A stretch of 64,000 bases of DNA, from assembly GCA_009922595.1 (NCBI GenBank), contig RFVC01000004.1, positions 1 to 64,000 of the forward strand, written 5' to 3'. The DNA is from Gammaproteobacteria bacterium. Its GTDB lineage: Bacteria > Pseudomonadota > Gammaproteobacteria > Pseudomonadales > Pseudohongiellaceae. Below the pieces are notes generated by a model that ran no database searches, had not been told where the DNA came from, and was given only the letters and a program-made list of their open reading frames with translations. Positions 51,237 to 62,276 of this stretch are shown here, piece after piece; positions within the stretch are counted from its first letter, which is position 1, and every line of letters begins with the position of its first letter. Made by a program: the position numbers and the translations under genes.

Positions 51237-51632
51237 TTAAAAAACGGTGCAAAGAACTTCACCGCCAACACCAGCTGCCCTGGCAGCCTTGTCAGTCATC
51301 ACACCCTTGTTGGTGCTGACAACACAAATACCAAGACCGGCCTCAACTTCCGGAAGCTCATCTTTGCCGGAATACTGACGCAGGCCTGGCCGGCTGCCGC
51401 GCTTCAGATCTTCAATCACCGGCTTGCCATTGTAGTATTTCAGTTCAACAGTCAGCTCTGGCTTAACCAGGTCGTCATTAACACTATAACCGTTGATATA
51501 ACCTTCTTGTTTTAGAACGGCCAGGATTGACTGTTTGATCTTGGAAGACGGACAGTTAACCGTAGTCAGGCCAGCCATCTGGGCGTTACGTATACGTGTC
51601 AATAAATCTGCTATTGGGTCTGACATGCTCAT
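51237..51632 (-). CDS. rpsH: Ribosomal protein uS8
   Basis: A 131-residue protein starting [18 protein letters not shown]. The C-terminal [11 protein letters not shown] and G-G-E-V-L-C-T-V-F are intact. In E. coli uS8 represses the spc operon by binding near rplE. No such site was identified here. Confidence 0.97.
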   Translation of the reverse strand: MSMSDPIADLLTRIRNAQMAGLTTVNCPSSKIKQSILAVLKQEGYINGYSVNDDLVKPELTVELKYYNGKPVIEDLKRGSRPGLRQYSGKDELPEVEAGLGICVVSTNKGVMTDKAARAAGVGGEVLCTVF

Positions 51633-51679
51633 AATTTTTGTCTCTTCTCTTACTCTCTGCCTAACTCTCAGCTTTTGGC

Positions 51680-51985
51680 TTACCAGCTGGCCTTGGTCAG
51701 TCCTGGGATATCGCCCTGCATGGCATGCTCCCTCAGTTTGTTACGGCAAAGTCCGAACTTGCGGAAAACGCCGTGGGGACGGCCAGTAACTTGGCAGCGA
51801 TTACGCTGACGAACCGGGCAGGCATCACGAGGCAGCTTCTGCAGCTTGACCTGCGCATCCCACTTTTCCTCGTCGGAAGCAGTGGTGCTTTTGATGACAG
51901 CCTTCAGCGCAGCACGTTTTTCAGCATGCTTGGCAACCAATTTGCTACGCTTGTTCTCTCTTGCAATCATTGACGCTTTAGCCAT
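51680..51985 (-). CDS. rpsN: Ribosomal protein uS14 (zinc-free long form)
   Basis: A 101-residue protein, the long C-minus form. The C-x-x-C pairs of the short zinc form are absent; single Cys residues occur near R-D-A-C-P and [24 protein letters not shown] is normal. Thus bL36 is the zinc form here while uS14 is not. Confidence 0.96.
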   Translation of the reverse strand: MAKASMIARENKRSKLVAKHAEKRAALKAVIKSTTASDEEKWDAQVKLQKLPRDACPVRQRNRCQVTGRPHGVFRKFGLCRNKLREHAMQGDIPGLTKASW

Positions 51986-52020
51986 GTTTCTTTGCTCTCT
52001 CTATCTCTGTTTCAGCTAAA

Positions 52021-52581
52021 TCAGGCGCTTGCTGCCTGACCGCTTTCACCACGGAATGGGAACTTCATTGCTCGAAGCAGTGCCCTGCCTTCGTCATCAG
52101 TTCTCGCCGTGGTAGTAATTGTAATATCGAGACCACGCAGGGTATCGATCTTGTCGTAATCAATTTCTGGGAAAATGATCTGCTCGTTGACGCCCATGGC
52201 ATAATTGCCGCGACCGTCAAATGACTTGGGGCTCAGGCCACGGAAGTCGCGAATACGAGGAATCGCGATAGATACTAGGCGATCCAGGAATTCATACATA
52301 CGTTCACCGCGCAGAGTCACCTTGCATCCCACAGGCCAGCCTTCACGAATCTTGAAACCAGCAATCGACTTGCGAGCGTTGGTAACAATAGGCTTTTGGC
52401 CGCTGATCTGGGCCAGATCATTCATGGCGTTTTCCAGAACTTTCTTGTCACCGAATTCGCTACTGCCAATGTTCAAAACCACCTTGGTGATTTTTGGCAT
52501 TTCCATGGGATTCGCGTAGGAAAACTGGTTAGTCAGTTCCTGAATCACCTCATTTTTGTAAACGTCTCTTAAGCGCGCCAT
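52021..52581 (-). CDS. rplE: Ribosomal protein uL5
   Basis: A 186-residue protein with [25 protein letters not shown] and [12 protein letters not shown]. It binds 5S rRNA. A short polar tail (G-Q-A-A-S-A) extends the usual 179 residues. Confidence 0.97.
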   Translation of the reverse strand: MARLRDVYKNEVIQELTNQFSYANPMEMPKITKVVLNIGSSEFGDKKVLENAMNDLAQISGQKPIVTNARKSIAGFKIREGWPVGCKVTLRGERMYEFLDRLVSIAIPRIRDFRGLSPKSFDGRGNYAMGVNEQIIFPEIDYDKIDTLRGLDITITTTARTDDEGRALLRAMKFPFRGESGQAASA

Positions 52582-52616
52582 GATCTATCTCTTTGTTTGC
52601 CTGTTTCTAACTGCAA

Positions 52617-52931
52617 TTAATCAATTGCTGAGTTGTCGGATTTGAAGACGCGAAACTTGTTGCCGCCTTCGTCCACACTGATACCAACACGGTCAGCTTT
52701 TTCAGTGTTCGGATTAAAAATAGCCACGTTGGAAACCTGGATACCGGCTTCCTTCTCAACAATGCCGCCCTGGCGACCCAGGTTTGGGTTGGGCTTGGTG
52801 TGGCGCTTGATCATGTTGATACCAGACACAAGAACGCGGCCATCTTTAAGCACGCGGGTAATCTTGCCGCGCTTACCTTTGTCCTTGCCGGCAATCACAA
52901 TGACTTCATCATCACGTTTCAGTTTTTGCAT
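52617..52931 (-). CDS. rplX: Ribosomal protein uL24
   Basis: A 104-residue protein with the KOW motif [17 protein letters not shown] near the start and R-H-T-K-P-N-P after it. It initiates large-subunit assembly. It lies 55 nt after rplN and 35 nt before rplE. Confidence 0.97.
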   Translation of the reverse strand: MQKLKRDDEVIVIAGKDKGKRGKITRVLKDGRVLVSGINMIKRHTKPNPNLGRQGGIVEKEAGIQVSNVAIFNPNTEKADRVGISVDEGGNKFRVFKSDNSAID

Positions 52932-52986
52932 CGTTGCTATCTCTTACTTTCTCTAACTTTTTAACTTCACTGGAATCCGGGTCTGC

Positions 52987-53355
52987 TTAGAGCACTTCCG
53001 GCGCCAGTGAAATAATTTTCATGAATTTCTCTGTACGCAGTTCGCGGGTAACCGGTCCGAATACACGGGTACCTATGGGCGCTTCCTGCTGGTTCAGCAA
53101 AATCGCCGCGTTGTCATCGAACTTAATCAGTGAACCATCCTGGCGACGAACACCGCTCTTTGTGCGTACTACGAGTGCGTTCAGTACCTGGCCTTTTTTG
53201 ACCTTGCCGCGAGGGATTGCTTCCTTAACGGTTACCTTGATCACGTCACCAACTCGGGCATAACGACGGTGAGATCCGCCAAGCACCTTGATGCACATCA
53301 CCTTCCTGGCTCCGCTATTATCTGCCACATCCAAATAGGACTGAACTTGAATCAT
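52987..53355 (-). CDS. rplN: Ribosomal protein uL14
   Basis: A 122-residue protein of exact family length. It begins [17 protein letters not shown] and contains R-G-K-V-K-K-G-Q-V and [12 protein letters not shown]. It is the first gene of the spc operon. Confidence 0.98.
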   Translation of the reverse strand: MIQVQSYLDVADNSGARKVMCIKVLGGSHRRYARVGDVIKVTVKEAIPRGKVKKGQVLNALVVRTKSGVRRQDGSLIKFDDNAAILLNQQEAPIGTRVFGPVTRELRTEKFMKIISLAPEVL

Positions 53356-53424
53356 CTTACTTCTCCGGCCTTGTGCCCTGATCTGTATCTCTACATACTG
53401 CTTATCAGCAGTGTTAACCCACTT

Positions 53425-53715
53425 TTAAACTTGAGTCGCCTTTTCATCGACAGAAACCAGAGCCCAGCTCTTTGTCTTGGAAATAGGCCTTACTTCTTTG
53501 ATGGTCACAGTATCACCTTCCTGACACTCGTTGCTTTCATCGTGCGCATGCAACTTGGAAGACTTGGTCACGTATTTGCCATAAACAGGGTGCTTCACAC
53601 GCCTCTGAATAAGCACAGTGATGGACTTGTCCATCTTGTTGCTGACAACCCTTCCGGTTGCAGTACGGACAACTTTTTCCTCTGTGGCTTCAGCCTTTTC
53701 TACAGCTTCTGTCAT
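53425..53715 (-). CDS. rpsQ: Ribosomal protein uS17
   Basis: A 96-residue protein, about 12 residues longer at its acidic N-terminus (T-E-A-V-E-K-A-E-A) than in E. coli. The core [11 protein letters not shown] and K-T-K-S-W-A-L-V are intact. It is the last gene of the S10 operon, followed by rplN after 69 nt. Confidence 0.96.
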   Translation of the reverse strand: MTEAVEKAEATEEKVVRTATGRVVSNKMDKSITVLIQRRVKHPVYGKYVTKSSKLHAHDESNECQEGDTVTIKEVRPISKTKSWALVSVDEKATQV

Positions 53716-53743
53716 TTCTCTATTAACCTGTCTTTAAACTCTG

Positions 53744-53944
53744 TTACGCGTTCTGCTTTTCATTAATCAGGGTTTTTACCCTGGCGATGTACTTGCGGAC
53801 TGCAGCAGGCAGATGGGTCTGACCCAGCTGACCCGTTGCCTTTTGCATACGGTGGTTGAACTGGTCACGCAGCAATTCATGAAGAACTTCAGTCAGTTCC
53901 TCAACAGACTTTTCGCGTAATTCGCTGGTTTCATACTTGGCCAT
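53744..53944 (-). CDS. rpmC: Ribosomal protein uL29
   Basis: A 66-residue coiled-coil-like protein with [17 protein letters not shown] and [14 protein letters not shown] 53944 shares one base with the rplP stop (TAATG), so translation is coupled. Confidence 0.96.
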   Translation of the reverse strand: MAKYETSELREKSVEELTEVLHELLRDQFNHRMQKATGQLGQTHLPAAVRKYIARVKTLINEKQNA

Positions 53945-54357
53945 TACATCACCACCCTTTTCTCAAATTTGGTGCGAAAAGGCAGTTTAGCCGCAGCCAG
54001 TGAGAACGCTTCTTCTGCCAGCTCTTCGCTGACACCTTCAATTTCAAACAGCACCTTGCCTGGCTGAATCTGGGCTACCCAGTACTCAACACTACCCTTA
54101 CCTTTACCCTGGCGAACCTCAAGAGGCTTCTGGGTAATTGGCTTGTCAGGAAAAACACGAATCCAGATCTTTCCACCACGTTTTACATGACGTGTAAGTG
54201 CTCGACGAGCTGCCTCGATCTGACGGGCAGTCAACCTGCCGCGGCCGATAGCCTTCAAACCATATTCGCCAAAACTGATGCTGCTGCCGCGATGGGCCAG
54301 GCCGCGGTTGCGACCCTTCTGCTGTTTGCGAAACTTGGTACGTTTTGGTTGTAACAT
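53944..54357 (-). CDS. rplP: Ribosomal protein uL16
   Basis: A 137-residue protein starting [16 protein letters not shown]. Segments [11 protein letters not shown] and G-S-V-E-Y-W-V-A are conserved. It lies near the A site in known ribosomes. It overlaps rpmC by one base. Confidence 0.98.
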   Translation of the reverse strand: MLQPKRTKFRKQQKGRNRGLAHRGSSISFGEYGLKAIGRGRLTARQIEAARRALTRHVKRGGKIWIRVFPDKPITQKPLEVRQGKGKGSVEYWVAQIQPGKVLFEIEGVSEELAEEAFSLAAAKLPFRTKFEKRVVM

Positions 54358-54389
54358 CCTGAACTACCTTTACTTAATTCTTTAGTCTC

Positions 54390-55058
54390 TTATGAATTCT
54401 TGACCGGCTCTGAAGCAAGGGCTTCTTCAGCATTGAAAATCTCACCCTTGAAGATCCAGACCTTCACACCAATGATGCCGTAAGTTGTCAGTGCCTCACT
54501 GGTGGCATAGTCGATATCAGCCCTGAGGGTATGCAGAGGTACACGACCCTCGTGATAACGCTCACTGCGGGCAATTTCTGCCCCACCGAGACGACCGCTA
54601 ACCTGGACTTTTACACCTTCCGCACCCTGGCGCATGGCGTTCTGCATGGCGCGCTTCATGGCGCGGCGGAACATTACGCGGCGTTCAAGCTGCTGTGCAA
54701 TGCTTTCAGCAACAAGCTGCGCATCGAGGTCAGGCTTGCGAATCTCTTCAATGTTGATATGAACAGGGACACCCATTTTTTCAGTCAGCTGGGCGCGCAG
54801 TTTCTCAACATCTTCACCTTTCTTACCAATCACAATGCCGGGACGAGCTGTATATACAGTCACTCGTGCAGTCTGGGCAGGACGCTCGATTTCAACACGG
54901 GAAACAGAGGCTGATGCCAGCTTCTTTTTCACCATGTCACGTACTTCCATATCCTCGAGCAAGTATTTGGCGTAATCGGTACCGCCTGCATACCAGACAG
55001 AGGTATGCTTTTTAACAATACCGAGTCGAATACCTGTTGGGTGTACTTTCTGTCCCAT
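54390..55058 (-). CDS. rpsC: Ribosomal protein uS3
   Basis: A 222-residue protein starting [13 protein letters not shown]. The KH-type motif [11 protein letters not shown] is near residue 75, and the C-terminal domain has [14 protein letters not shown]. It forms part of the mRNA entry helicase. Confidence 0.98.
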   Translation of the reverse strand: MGQKVHPTGIRLGIVKKHTSVWYAGGTDYAKYLLEDMEVRDMVKKKLASASVSRVEIERPAQTARVTVYTARPGIVIGKKGEDVEKLRAQLTEKMGVPVHINIEEIRKPDLDAQLVAESIAQQLERRVMFRRAMKRAMQNAMRQGAEGVKVQVSGRLGGAEIARSERYHEGRVPLHTLRADIDYATSEALTTYGIIGVKVWIFKGEIFNAEEALASEPVKNS

Positions 55059-55084
55059 ACTTTCCTCTTTTTCCGTCTGACCGC

Positions 55085-55423
55085 TTAGCTATCGTCAGCG
55101 ACTTTAACTGTAATGTGACAAGAGCGTTTCAAAATACGATCAGCTCTACCCTTGGCGCGAGGCATCAGTCTTTTCAGTGTCATCGCCTCATCCACATAAA
55201 TGCTGGATACTTTCAGCTCGTCAATATCAACGCCTTCATTGTGTTCTGCGTTGGCAATTGCGGAGTTGAGTACCTTCTTGATAATGGCTGCGCCCTTCTT
55301 GGGGCTGTAAGTCAGAAGCTCAAGCGCTTCTTCCACACCCTTACCACGAATCTGGTCAGCAACGAGCCTGGCTTTCTGTGCCGACAACCGGGCTGTACTT
55401 AATTTTGCTGAAACTTCCATCAT
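55085..55423 (-). CDS. rplV: Ribosomal protein uL22
   Basis: A 112-residue protein with [15 protein letters not shown] and the exit-tunnel loop [15 protein letters not shown]. Length is as in E. coli. The loop carries no obvious macrolide-resistance insertion. Confidence 0.97.
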   Translation of the reverse strand: MMEVSAKLSTARLSAQKARLVADQIRGKGVEEALELLTYSPKKGAAIIKKVLNSAIANAEHNEGVDIDELKVSSIYVDEAMTLKRLMPRAKGRADRILKRSCHITVKVADDS

Positions 55424-55456
55424 TCTTACCTCTGTAACCTGTCTCTCGAAAAGCCT

Positions 55457-55729
55457 TTATTTGGCTTTCTTGTCTGCGGTGTGACCGCGATAAGTGCGAG
55501 TGACAACAAATTCTCCAAGCTTGTGCCCAACCATATCCTCTGATATCAGAACTGGCACATGCTGACGACCATTGTGAACAGAAATAGTCAGGCCTAGCAT
55601 GTCAGGGGACACCATGGAACGCCTGGACCAGGTCTTAATTGGCCTTCTGTCATTATTTTCCTGAGCAGTCTGCACTTTCTTAAGCAGGTGAAGGTCAATA
55701 AATGGTCCTTTGTTTAATGATCTTGGCAC
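55457..55729 (-). CDS. rpsS: Ribosomal protein uS19
   Basis: A 90-residue protein with [21 protein letters not shown] and H-N-G-R-Q-H-V-P-V. It is complete and lies 33 nt before rplV in the usual order. Confidence 0.98.
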   Translation of the reverse strand: MPRSLNKGPFIDLHLLKKVQTAQENNDRRPIKTWSRRSMVSPDMLGLTISVHNGRQHVPVLISEDMVGHKLGEFVVTRTYRGHTADKKAK

Positions 55730-55776
55730 TGTTGTTTTCCTCTAATACTTATCTCTGTATACCGGCAGCTACCGTA

Positions 55777-56607
55777 TTACCTGCTTGCACGACGACGACG
55801 GACAATCAGGTTGTCAGTACGCTTGTTGGTACGAGTCTTGTAACCCTTGGTTGGAGTACCCCAGGGTGAAACCGGATGACGGCCGCCAGATGTACGCCCT
55901 TCACCACCACCGTGGGGGTGATCAACCGGGTTCATCGCAACACCGCGAACAGTCGGACGAATACCACGCCAGCGTGCAGCACCGGCCTTGCCGAGTGAAC
56001 GCAGGCTGTGCTCACTGTTCGACACTTCACCCAGTACTGCGCGACAGTCTGAAAGGACCTTGCGCATTTCACCTGAACGCAGACGCAAGGTGGCATACTG
56101 ACCCTCCCTCGCTACCAGCTGGACAGATGTGCCAGCAGAACGCGCGATCTGAGCACCCTTGCCTGGCTTCATTTCTACACAGTGTACTGTGCTACCCATC
56201 GGGATATTGCGCAGCGGCAAGCAGTTGCCTGGCTTCATCGGTGCGCTTTCGCCGGAAATCACTTCATCACCAGCCTGCACCTTGGCAGGAGCAATAATAT
56301 AGCGACGCTCACCGTCTGCATATTTCAGCAGTGCAATGTTGGCGCTGCGGTTAGGATCGTATTCCAGCCTTTCTATTGTGGCCGGGATATTGTCCTTGTT
56401 GCGCTTGAAATCAATAATTCTGTATTTCTGTTTGTGTCCACCACCGGAATGCCTGCGCGTAATACGACCAGCATTGTTACGTCCGCCATTTTTAGACTTT
56501 GCTTCAGTCAGCGGTGCATAAGGGGCACCCTTGTGTAAGTCAGGGTTTACAACCTTGACGACAAAACGGCGACCTGGAGAAGTAGGCTTGGATTTAACTA
56601 CTGGCAT
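55777..56607 (-). CDS. rplB: Ribosomal protein uL2
   Basis: A 276-residue protein. ATG 56607 is used because the longer frame from 56742 runs into rplW and the family starts M[13 protein letters not shown]. The C-terminal [16 protein letters not shown] is essential for peptidyl transfer in known ribosomes. Confidence 0.97.
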   Translation of the reverse strand: MPVVKSKPTSPGRRFVVKVVNPDLHKGAPYAPLTEAKSKNGGRNNAGRITRRHSGGGHKQKYRIIDFKRNKDNIPATIERLEYDPNRSANIALLKYADGERRYIIAPAKVQAGDEVISGESAPMKPGNCLPLRNIPMGSTVHCVEMKPGKGAQIARSAGTSVQLVAREGQYATLRLRSGEMRKVLSDCRAVLGEVSNSEHSLRSLGKAGAARWRGIRPTVRGVAMNPVDHPHGGGEGRTSGGRHPVSPWGTPTKGYKTRTNKRTDNLIVRRRRASR

Positions 56608-56623
56608 CTTTTGCTCTCCTCTC

Positions 56624-56923
56624 TTAACCCAATTCAGCAAAGTCAATTTCATGACCCTGCTCCAGACGGATATAGGCTTTCTTCCAGCTTGGACGGGTAC
56701 GGTAAATGCCGCGGGCGGAACGCTTTCTCTTGCCCTTAACATTCAGTACCTGGACATCTTTCACTTCAACATTGAAGAGACCTTCCACCGCTTCCTTAAT
56801 TTCAGCCTTGGTGGCATCCCTGGCGACCTTGAAGGTCACCTGGTTGTTCTCTTCAGAAATAATGGAGCTCTTTTCTGAAATGTGCGGGCCCAGCACGACG
56901 GTCAACATTCTTTCCTGATTCAT
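56624..56923 (-). CDS. rplW: Ribosomal protein uL23
   Basis: A 99-residue protein with L-G-P-H-I-S-E-K-S and [16 protein letters not shown]. Its start overlaps the rplD stop by 4 nt (ATGA). It lies at the exit tunnel and binds trigger factor and SRP in known ribosomes. Confidence 0.97.
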   Translation of the reverse strand: MNQERMLTVVLGPHISEKSSIISEENNQVTFKVARDATKAEIKEAVEGLFNVEVKDVQVLNVKGKRKRSARGIYRTRPSWKKAYIRLEQGHEIDFAELG

Positions 56924-57537
56924 GCCAGCATCCCCTCCAGCTTTTTCAGCGCCGGCACGGTCATCAGAACCTTATCGAAGCCAATCAGGCTTACCGGATC
57001 TACGCCAGCAGCTTCCAGAACATCAACCTTGTGCAGGTTGCGGGCAGCAAGGAACAAGTTCTGATCAACTTCATCACTGACGATCAGTACATTCTGCAGC
57101 TCAAGTTCGGAAAGTTTTTTTATGAGTCCCTTGGTTTTGTGAGACTCGACTTTGAATTCATCAACAACGAGGAGGCGGTCCTGGCGAACCAGTTCAGAAA
57201 GGATGCAACGCAGCGCACCGCGATACATTTTCTTGTTAATTTTTTTGGAGTGATCTTGTGGCCTTGCAGCAAAGGTAACACCACCAGTACGCCACAGCGG
57301 TCCGCGTGAGGTTCCGGCGCGAGCCCTGCCAGTCCCTTTCTGACGCCATGGCTTTTTGCCGCCGCCGCTAACCTCAGAACGTGTTTTCTGTTTAACCGTA
57401 CCCTGACGTGAACCAGCCATGTAAGTCACTACCACCTGGTGAACCAGGCTTTCGTTGAATTCCTTGCCGAAAGTATCGTCAGAAACTGAAACTGTTTTTG
57501 CTGCCTTCTTACCAGGCACTGCAATATTCAAATCCAT
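56920..57537 (-). CDS. rplD: Ribosomal protein uL4
   Basis: A 205-residue protein. The tunnel loop [23 protein letters not shown] is complete. In E. coli uL4 represses and attenuates the S10 operon through the leader. The leader hairpin at 58808-58839 and the rpsJ-rplC leader could be the target here. Confidence 0.97.
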   Translation of the reverse strand: MDLNIAVPGKKAAKTVSVSDDTFGKEFNESLVHQVVVTYMAGSRQGTVKQKTRSEVSGGGKKPWRQKGTGRARAGTSRGPLWRTGGVTFAARPQDHSKKINKKMYRGALRCILSELVRQDRLLVVDEFKVESHKTKGLIKKLSELELQNVLIVSDEVDQNLFLAARNLHKVDVLEAAGVDPVSLIGFDKVLMTVPALKKLEGMLA

Positions 57538-57540
57538 TGC

Positions 57541-58221
57541 TTACCCCTCAGAAGACGATTTTGATTTAACGGTTGGTGAAATGATGACGTCTGCCCCGGT
57601 GGCTCCTGGAACAGCGCCCTTGATGAGGATCAGATTGTTATCTGTGTCGATCTTAACTACTTCAAGGCCCTGCGTGGTGACTCTCTCGTTACCCATCTGG
57701 CCGGACATTTTCTTGCCTTTCCAGACTCGGCCGGGTGTCTGACACTGGCCGATAGAACCCGGCGCGCGATGTGATAGCGAGTTGCCATGGGTAGCGTCCT
57801 GCATACGGAAATTATGACGCTTGATTACACCCTGGTAACCCTTACCCTTGGAAGTGCCGGTCACATCAACGATCTGGCCTTCCCTGAAAGCTGCAACGGT
57901 GAATTCGACACCAGGCGCCACTTCCTTGCTGTCTTCACCTTGGCCCACGACCAGATCATCTACCTCGGCACGGAATTCCCACAGGCCACGACCTGCCTCA
58001 AGTCCTGCTTTCGCATAGTGACCTGCCTCGGACTTGCTCAGGTGAGAGCTTTTCTTTGAGCCAGTAGTGATCTGCACAGCGCTATAACCATCAGTCTCGA
58101 CGGTTTTCACCTGTGTCACCTTGTTTGGCAGAACTTCTACCACTGTTACGGGTACAGAAGACCCGGATTCGGTGAAAATGCGTGTCATTCCGCTTTTTCG
58201 ACCGACTAAGCCTATAGACAT
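57541..58221 (-). CDS. rplC: Ribosomal protein uL3
   Basis: A 226-residue protein starting [13 protein letters not shown]. The segment [21 protein letters not shown] is intact and has the Gln modified by PrmB in E. coli. The C-terminal end is extended by a Ser/Lys-rich tail. A structured 210-nt gap precedes it. Confidence 0.96.
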   Translation of the reverse strand: MSIGLVGRKSGMTRIFTESGSSVPVTVVEVLPNKVTQVKTVETDGYSAVQITTGSKKSSHLSKSEAGHYAKAGLEAGRGLWEFRAEVDDLVVGQGEDSKEVAPGVEFTVAAFREGQIVDVTGTSKGKGYQGVIKRHNFRMQDATHGNSLSHRAPGSIGQCQTPGRVWKGKKMSGQMGNERVTTQGLEVVKIDTDNNLILIKGAVPGATGADVIISPTVKSKSSSEG

Positions 58222-58431
58222 TTTAAAACCTCATCGTGTAAGGGGCTTTAACCCACTATGGCCGCTTCCGCGTTACACCATGTTGTGTATGCTGCTTTCA
58301 ACCCGAAGGCTAAGACAGCGTGTTTATGTATTTAGAGTGCCAGCAGGTTTGGCTGCAGACACTTTCATACGATTCTTGCGTTTAAATATTAAATAGGTAA
58401 AAGCTATTCTATTTTTTATTTGTGAAGCTGA
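58222..58431 (-). promoter_or_regulatory. Structured leader between rpsJ and rplC
   Basis: This 210-nt gap is much longer than the usual few tens of nt. On the minus strand it folds in two parts. The first (58291-58319) is an imperfect stem capped by C(TTCG)G, an extra-stable tetraloop. The second (58236-58278) has an outer stem GTGTAA/TTACAC enclosing short hairpins CGC-GGAA-GCG, CCA-TAG-TGG and GGG-TTAAAG-CCC, just before the rplC SD. A 14-codon ORF lies at the start. It may be an autoregulatory RNA for the rplC group; the pairings are read by eye. Confidence 0.45.
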
Positions 58432-58758
58432 TCAGGCAGCTTCACTTTTGCCCAGGCTAATCTGAACTTCGACGCCAGCAGCAAGGTTCAGCTGCATGAG
58501 TGCTTCGACGAACTTCTCAGTGGGCTCAACAATGTCCAGCAAACGCTTGTGAGTACGAATTTCGTACTGATCACGAGCGTCCTTATTGACGTGGGGTGAA
58601 ATCAGTACCGTGTAACGTTCTTTCCTGGTAGGTAAAGGGATAGGACCTTTTACATAGGCACCAGTACGTTTGGCGGTGTTCACTAGTTCCTGGGTTGACT
58701 GATCAATCAGGCGGTGATCAAAGGCTTTCAGCCGAATTCTGATACGCTGGTTCTGCAT
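58432..58758 (-). CDS. rpsJ: Ribosomal protein uS10
   Basis: A 108-residue protein starting [14 protein letters not shown]. Conserved [11 protein letters not shown] and [15 protein letters not shown] are present. It has a five-residue extension (K-S-E-A-A). In E. coli it also binds NusB in antitermination. It is first in the S10 operon, with no tuf before it. Confidence 0.97.
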   Translation of the reverse strand: MQNQRIRIRLKAFDHRLIDQSTQELVNTAKRTGAYVKGPIPLPTRKERYTVLISPHVNKDARDQYEIRTHKRLLDIVEPTEKFVEALMQLNLAAGVEVQISLGKSEAA

Positions 58759-58807
58759 GCGACCAACTTCTCCACATCAATAAGTTTTTAAAGAACAAAA
58801 TGTTAAA

Positions 58808-58839
58808 GCGGTGAAACCGGGATAAACCGGTTTCACCGC
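58808..58839 (-). promoter_or_regulatory. Leader hairpin of the S10 operon
   Basis: A perfect 13-bp stem, GCGGTGAAACCGG with its complement, encloses a 6-nt loop. It lies at the very start of the predicted S10 transcript (start about 58848), not directly after fusA. It may serve as a 5' stabilising or attenuation structure. A terminator role for fusA read-through is the alternative, but it has a poor T-run. Confidence 0.6.
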
Positions 58840-58854
58840 GAAAAAAGAGCGCAA

Positions 58855-58883
58855 ATTCTACGTGCGAACCCCCATGCAGTCAA
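58855..58883 (-). promoter_or_regulatory. Sigma70 promoter of the S10 operon
   Basis: On the minus strand TTGACT (58878-58883) and TAGAAT (58855-58860) are spaced by exactly 17 nt. The start would be near 58848, about 90 nt before the rpsJ ATG. The position just after fusA is right for a separate S10 promoter. Confidence 0.8.
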
Positions 58884-58988
58884 GGGTTTACCAACGTTTT
58901 TTTATGTAAAAATAGAGGCTGTTTTTACCCCCTTTTTTCGGCCTATTTCAGGCCAGATCGGGGTGCTATCCCCAGACCCTGAATAATG

Positions 58989-61091
58989 CTACGCCGCTGA
59001 TCCCTTCTCGATAATGGCGTCAGCGATGGCTCCAGGCACTTCAGCATACTTCGTGAATTCCATGGTATAAGTGGCCCGGCCCTGCGTGGCTGAGCGCAAA
59101 TCAGTGGAATAGCCAAACATTTCCGCCAGCGGAACCTCGGCATTGATCACCTTGCCGGAGGCACTCTCTTCCATGCCCTGAACTATGCCGCGGCGACGGT
59201 TCAAATCGCCCATAACATCTCCCATGTATTCCTCTGGTGTAACCACTTCCACCTGCATAATTGGCTCCAGCAGGGCTGCATCCGCTTTCAGGGCACCTTC
59301 CCTTAGGGCCTGAGAACCGGCGATCTTAAAGGCCATTTCACTTGAATCAACATCATGGAAAGAGCCGTCATAAAGCGTCACTTTCATTGCCAGCAGGGGG
59401 TAGCCTGCCAGACAGCCGTTCTGCATCTGCTCCTGGACACCTTTGTCCACGGCAGGAATATATTCCCTGGGGACGACTCCGCCCACGATATCGTTAACAA
59501 ATTCGTACTCGGCATCGGCAGGAAGGGGCTCCAGTCTCAGCCAAACATGGCCATACTGACCACGTCCACCGGACTGCTTAACGTGCTTGCCCTCTATTTC
59601 AACAGTTTTACGAATGGTCTCGCGGTAGGCCACCTGCGGTTTACCGATATTTGCCTCTACATTGAATTCACGGCGCATCCGGTCAACTAGGACATCGAGG
59701 TGCAGCTCGCCCATACCGGAAATAATGGTCTGGCCTGACTCTTCATCGGTTTCAACCCGGAATGACGGGTCCTCCTGGGCCAGTTTGCCAAGCGCAATAC
59801 CCATTTTTTCCTGGTCTGCCTTGGTTTTGGGCTCCACGGCAACAGAGATAACAGGCTCAGGGAAATCCATTTTTTCCAAGGTAATCTGGCTGTCGATATC
59901 ACAGAGCGTCTCACCGGTGGTGACGTCCTTAAGGCCAATGGCAGCTGCGATATCGCCCGCCAACACTTCCTTGATCTCTTCGCGGGAGTTGGAGTGCATC
60001 TGCACCATGCGGCCAACGCGCTCCTTGTTATGTTTGAGCGGATTGTAAATGGTATCGCCGGAATTCAACTTGCCAGAGTAAACCCGAAAAAAAGTCAGGG
60101 TGCCGACAAACGGGTCGGTGGCAATCTTGAAAGCCAGGGCGGCAAATGGCGCATTATCATCGGCTTTGCGGGATTCGACAGTTTGACCATCTTCCAGCAC
60201 GCCCTCAATTGCCTTCACTTCCGTGGGCGAAGGCATGTATTCGATGACCGCATCCAGCACGGCCTGCACACCCTTGTTCTTGAAGGCCGATCCACACAAC
60301 GTTGGGACGATTTCATTGGCCAGGGTACGGATACGCAAGCCCTTTTTGATTTCCTCTTCGGTAAGCTCACCTTCCTCAAGGTATTTCACCATTAATTCTT
60401 CATTGGCTTCGGCAGCACTTTCCACCAGTTCAGAACGCCACTGCTCACATCCAGCCATCATGTCTGCCGGAATATCGCCGTATTCGAAAGTAGTACCCAT
60501 ATCGTCCTCACTCCAGATGATCTGCTTCATCTTGATGAGGTCGATAACGCCCTTGAATTCATCCTCGGCACCAATGGCCAGCTGGATAGGCACGGGATTG
60601 GCACCCAGTCTATCCTTCATCTGTTGAACAACCTTGAGGAAGTCGGCGCCTGCACGGTCCATCTTATTGACAAATACCATGCGCGGGACTTCGTAGCGAT
60701 TCGCTTGGCGCCAGACCGTTTCCGTCTGGGGCTGCACACCTGAGCTGGCACAAAGCACCACCACTGCACCGTCAAGCACACGCAGGGAACGTTCTACTTC
60801 AATGGTGAAATCAACGTGACCCGGGGTATCAATAATATTGATGCGGTGGTCTTCAAACTGGCTGTCCATCCCGTTCCAAAAACAAGTGGTGGCAGCGGAA
60901 GTGATGGTGATGCCTCGTTCCTGCTCCTGTTCCATCCAGTCCATTACAGCGGCGCCATCATGCACTTCACCGATCTTGTGGCTGATACCTGTATAGAACA
61001 GCACGCGCTCAGTCGTGGTGGTTTTACCCGCATCGACGTGCGCACAAATTCCAATATTGCGGTAACGGTCAATTGGGGTTTGTCTGGCCAC
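58989..61091 (-). CDS. fusA: Elongation factor G
   Basis: A 700-residue GTPase. The G1 loop [12 protein letters not shown] is near residue 17, the switch [11 protein letters not shown] near 58, D-T-P-G-H near 88 and N-K-M-D near 142. Domains II-V follow with G-G-R-G-Q-Y-G-H-V. It drives translocation and, with RRF, ribosome recycling. It lies after rpsG in the str operon, and tuf does not follow it. Confidence 0.97.
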   Translation of the reverse strand: MARQTPIDRYRNIGICAHVDAGKTTTTERVLFYTGISHKIGEVHDGAAVMDWMEQEQERGITITSAATTCFWNGMDSQFEDHRINIIDTPGHVDFTIEVERSLRVLDGAVVVLCASSGVQPQTETVWRQANRYEVPRMVFVNKMDRAGADFLKVVQQMKDRLGANPVPIQLAIGAEDEFKGVIDLIKMKQIIWSEDDMGTTFEYGDIPADMMAGCEQWRSELVESAAEANEELMVKYLEEGELTEEEIKKGLRIRTLANEIVPTLCGSAFKNKGVQAVLDAVIEYMPSPTEVKAIEGVLEDGQTVESRKADDNAPFAALAFKIATDPFVGTLTFFRVYSGKLNSGDTIYNPLKHNKERVGRMVQMHSNSREEIKEVLAGDIAAAIGLKDVTTGETLCDIDSQITLEKMDFPEPVISVAVEPKTKADQEKMGIALGKLAQEDPSFRVETDEESGQTIISGMGELHLDVLVDRMRREFNVEANIGKPQVAYRETIRKTVEIEGKHVKQSGGRGQYGHVWLRLEPLPADAEYEFVNDIVGGVVPREYIPAVDKGVQEQMQNGCLAGYPLLAMKVTLYDGSFHDVDSSEMAFKIAGSQALREGALKADAALLEPIMQVEVVTPEEYMGDVMGDLNRRRGIVQGMEESASGKVINAEVPLAEMFGYSTDLRSATQGRATYTMEFTKYAEVPGAIADAIIEKGSAA

Positions 61092-61127
61092 TATTTTGCC
61101 CCCAAAAAATCTGCGTTAACAGATTCC

Positions 61128-61610
<483 letters not shown>

Positions 61611-61733
61611 TCAGGTTTGCCCAGTACAGTTTGCAGAAGACAAAAAGACCGGCCTTACTGGAATATAAAATTTTAAGATTAGACTTTCTGGAAATTTTCT
61701 CTTCTAGTTACAAATGGATTACTTTATTGCTCT

Positions 61734-62105
61734 TTACTTAGGTTTTTTGGTTCCGTACTTGGAGCGGCCCTGTTTCCTGTCGGCTACACCCGAGGTATCC
61801 AGACTGCCACGAACAGTGTGATAACGCACACCAGGCAGGTCTTTTACCCTACCGCCCCTGATCAGGATCACGGAGTGTTCCTGCAGGTTATGGCCTTCAC
61901 CACCAATGTAGGATGTCACCTCGTAGCCATTGGTCAGGCGCACACGGCAGACCTTACGGAGAGCTGAGTTTGGTTTCTTCGGCGTAGTGGTATAGACACG
62001 AGTGCAGACGCCACGGCGCTGCGGACATCCCTGCAGTGCAGGTACGTCACTCTTGTCCATCTTGCTTTTACGGGGCTTGCGAACCAGCTGGTTAACAGTC
62101 GCCAT
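61734..62105 (-). CDS. rpsL: Ribosomal protein uS12
   Basis: A 123-residue protein. The segments [13 protein letters not shown] and [10 protein letters not shown] are the wild-type, streptomycin-sensitive sequence at both classic resistance positions. It is first in the str operon, behind the promoter at 62152-62180. Confidence 0.98.
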   Translation of the reverse strand: MATVNQLVRKPRKSKMDKSDVPALQGCPQRRGVCTRVYTTTPKKPNSALRKVCRVRLTNGYEVTSYIGGEGHNLQEHSVILIRGGRVKDLPGVRYHTVRGSLDTSGVADRKQGRSKYGTKKPK

Positions 62106-62151
62106 TCATCTCTCCAGTAATTTGTTACTGTGTTAGCTAAAAAGTGGCGCG

Positions 62152-62180
62152 ATTGTAATGATCACGCCTGTCCTAGTCAA
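62152..62180 (-). promoter_or_regulatory. Sigma70 promoter of the str operon
   Basis: On the minus strand TTGACT (62175-62180) and TACAAT (62152-62157) have a 17-nt spacer. It lies just before rpsL and uses the same -35 as the S10 promoter. The start would be near 62145, about 40 nt before the rpsL ATG. Confidence 0.8.
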
Positions 62181-62276
62181 CTGAATCAGTTACAAGATAA
62201 AGGGTACAGGGTATAAGCCATTTCGCATCGGAAACAGCCTGCTAGTACCTTTGATCCTATGTCTTGTGCCTTATTC

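Noticed and set aside
58906-58928. GTAAAAA/TTTTTAC hairpin downstream of fusA
   Set aside because: The stem is made only of A-T pairs apart from its ends and is too weak for a terminator, although it may help end fusA transcripts.
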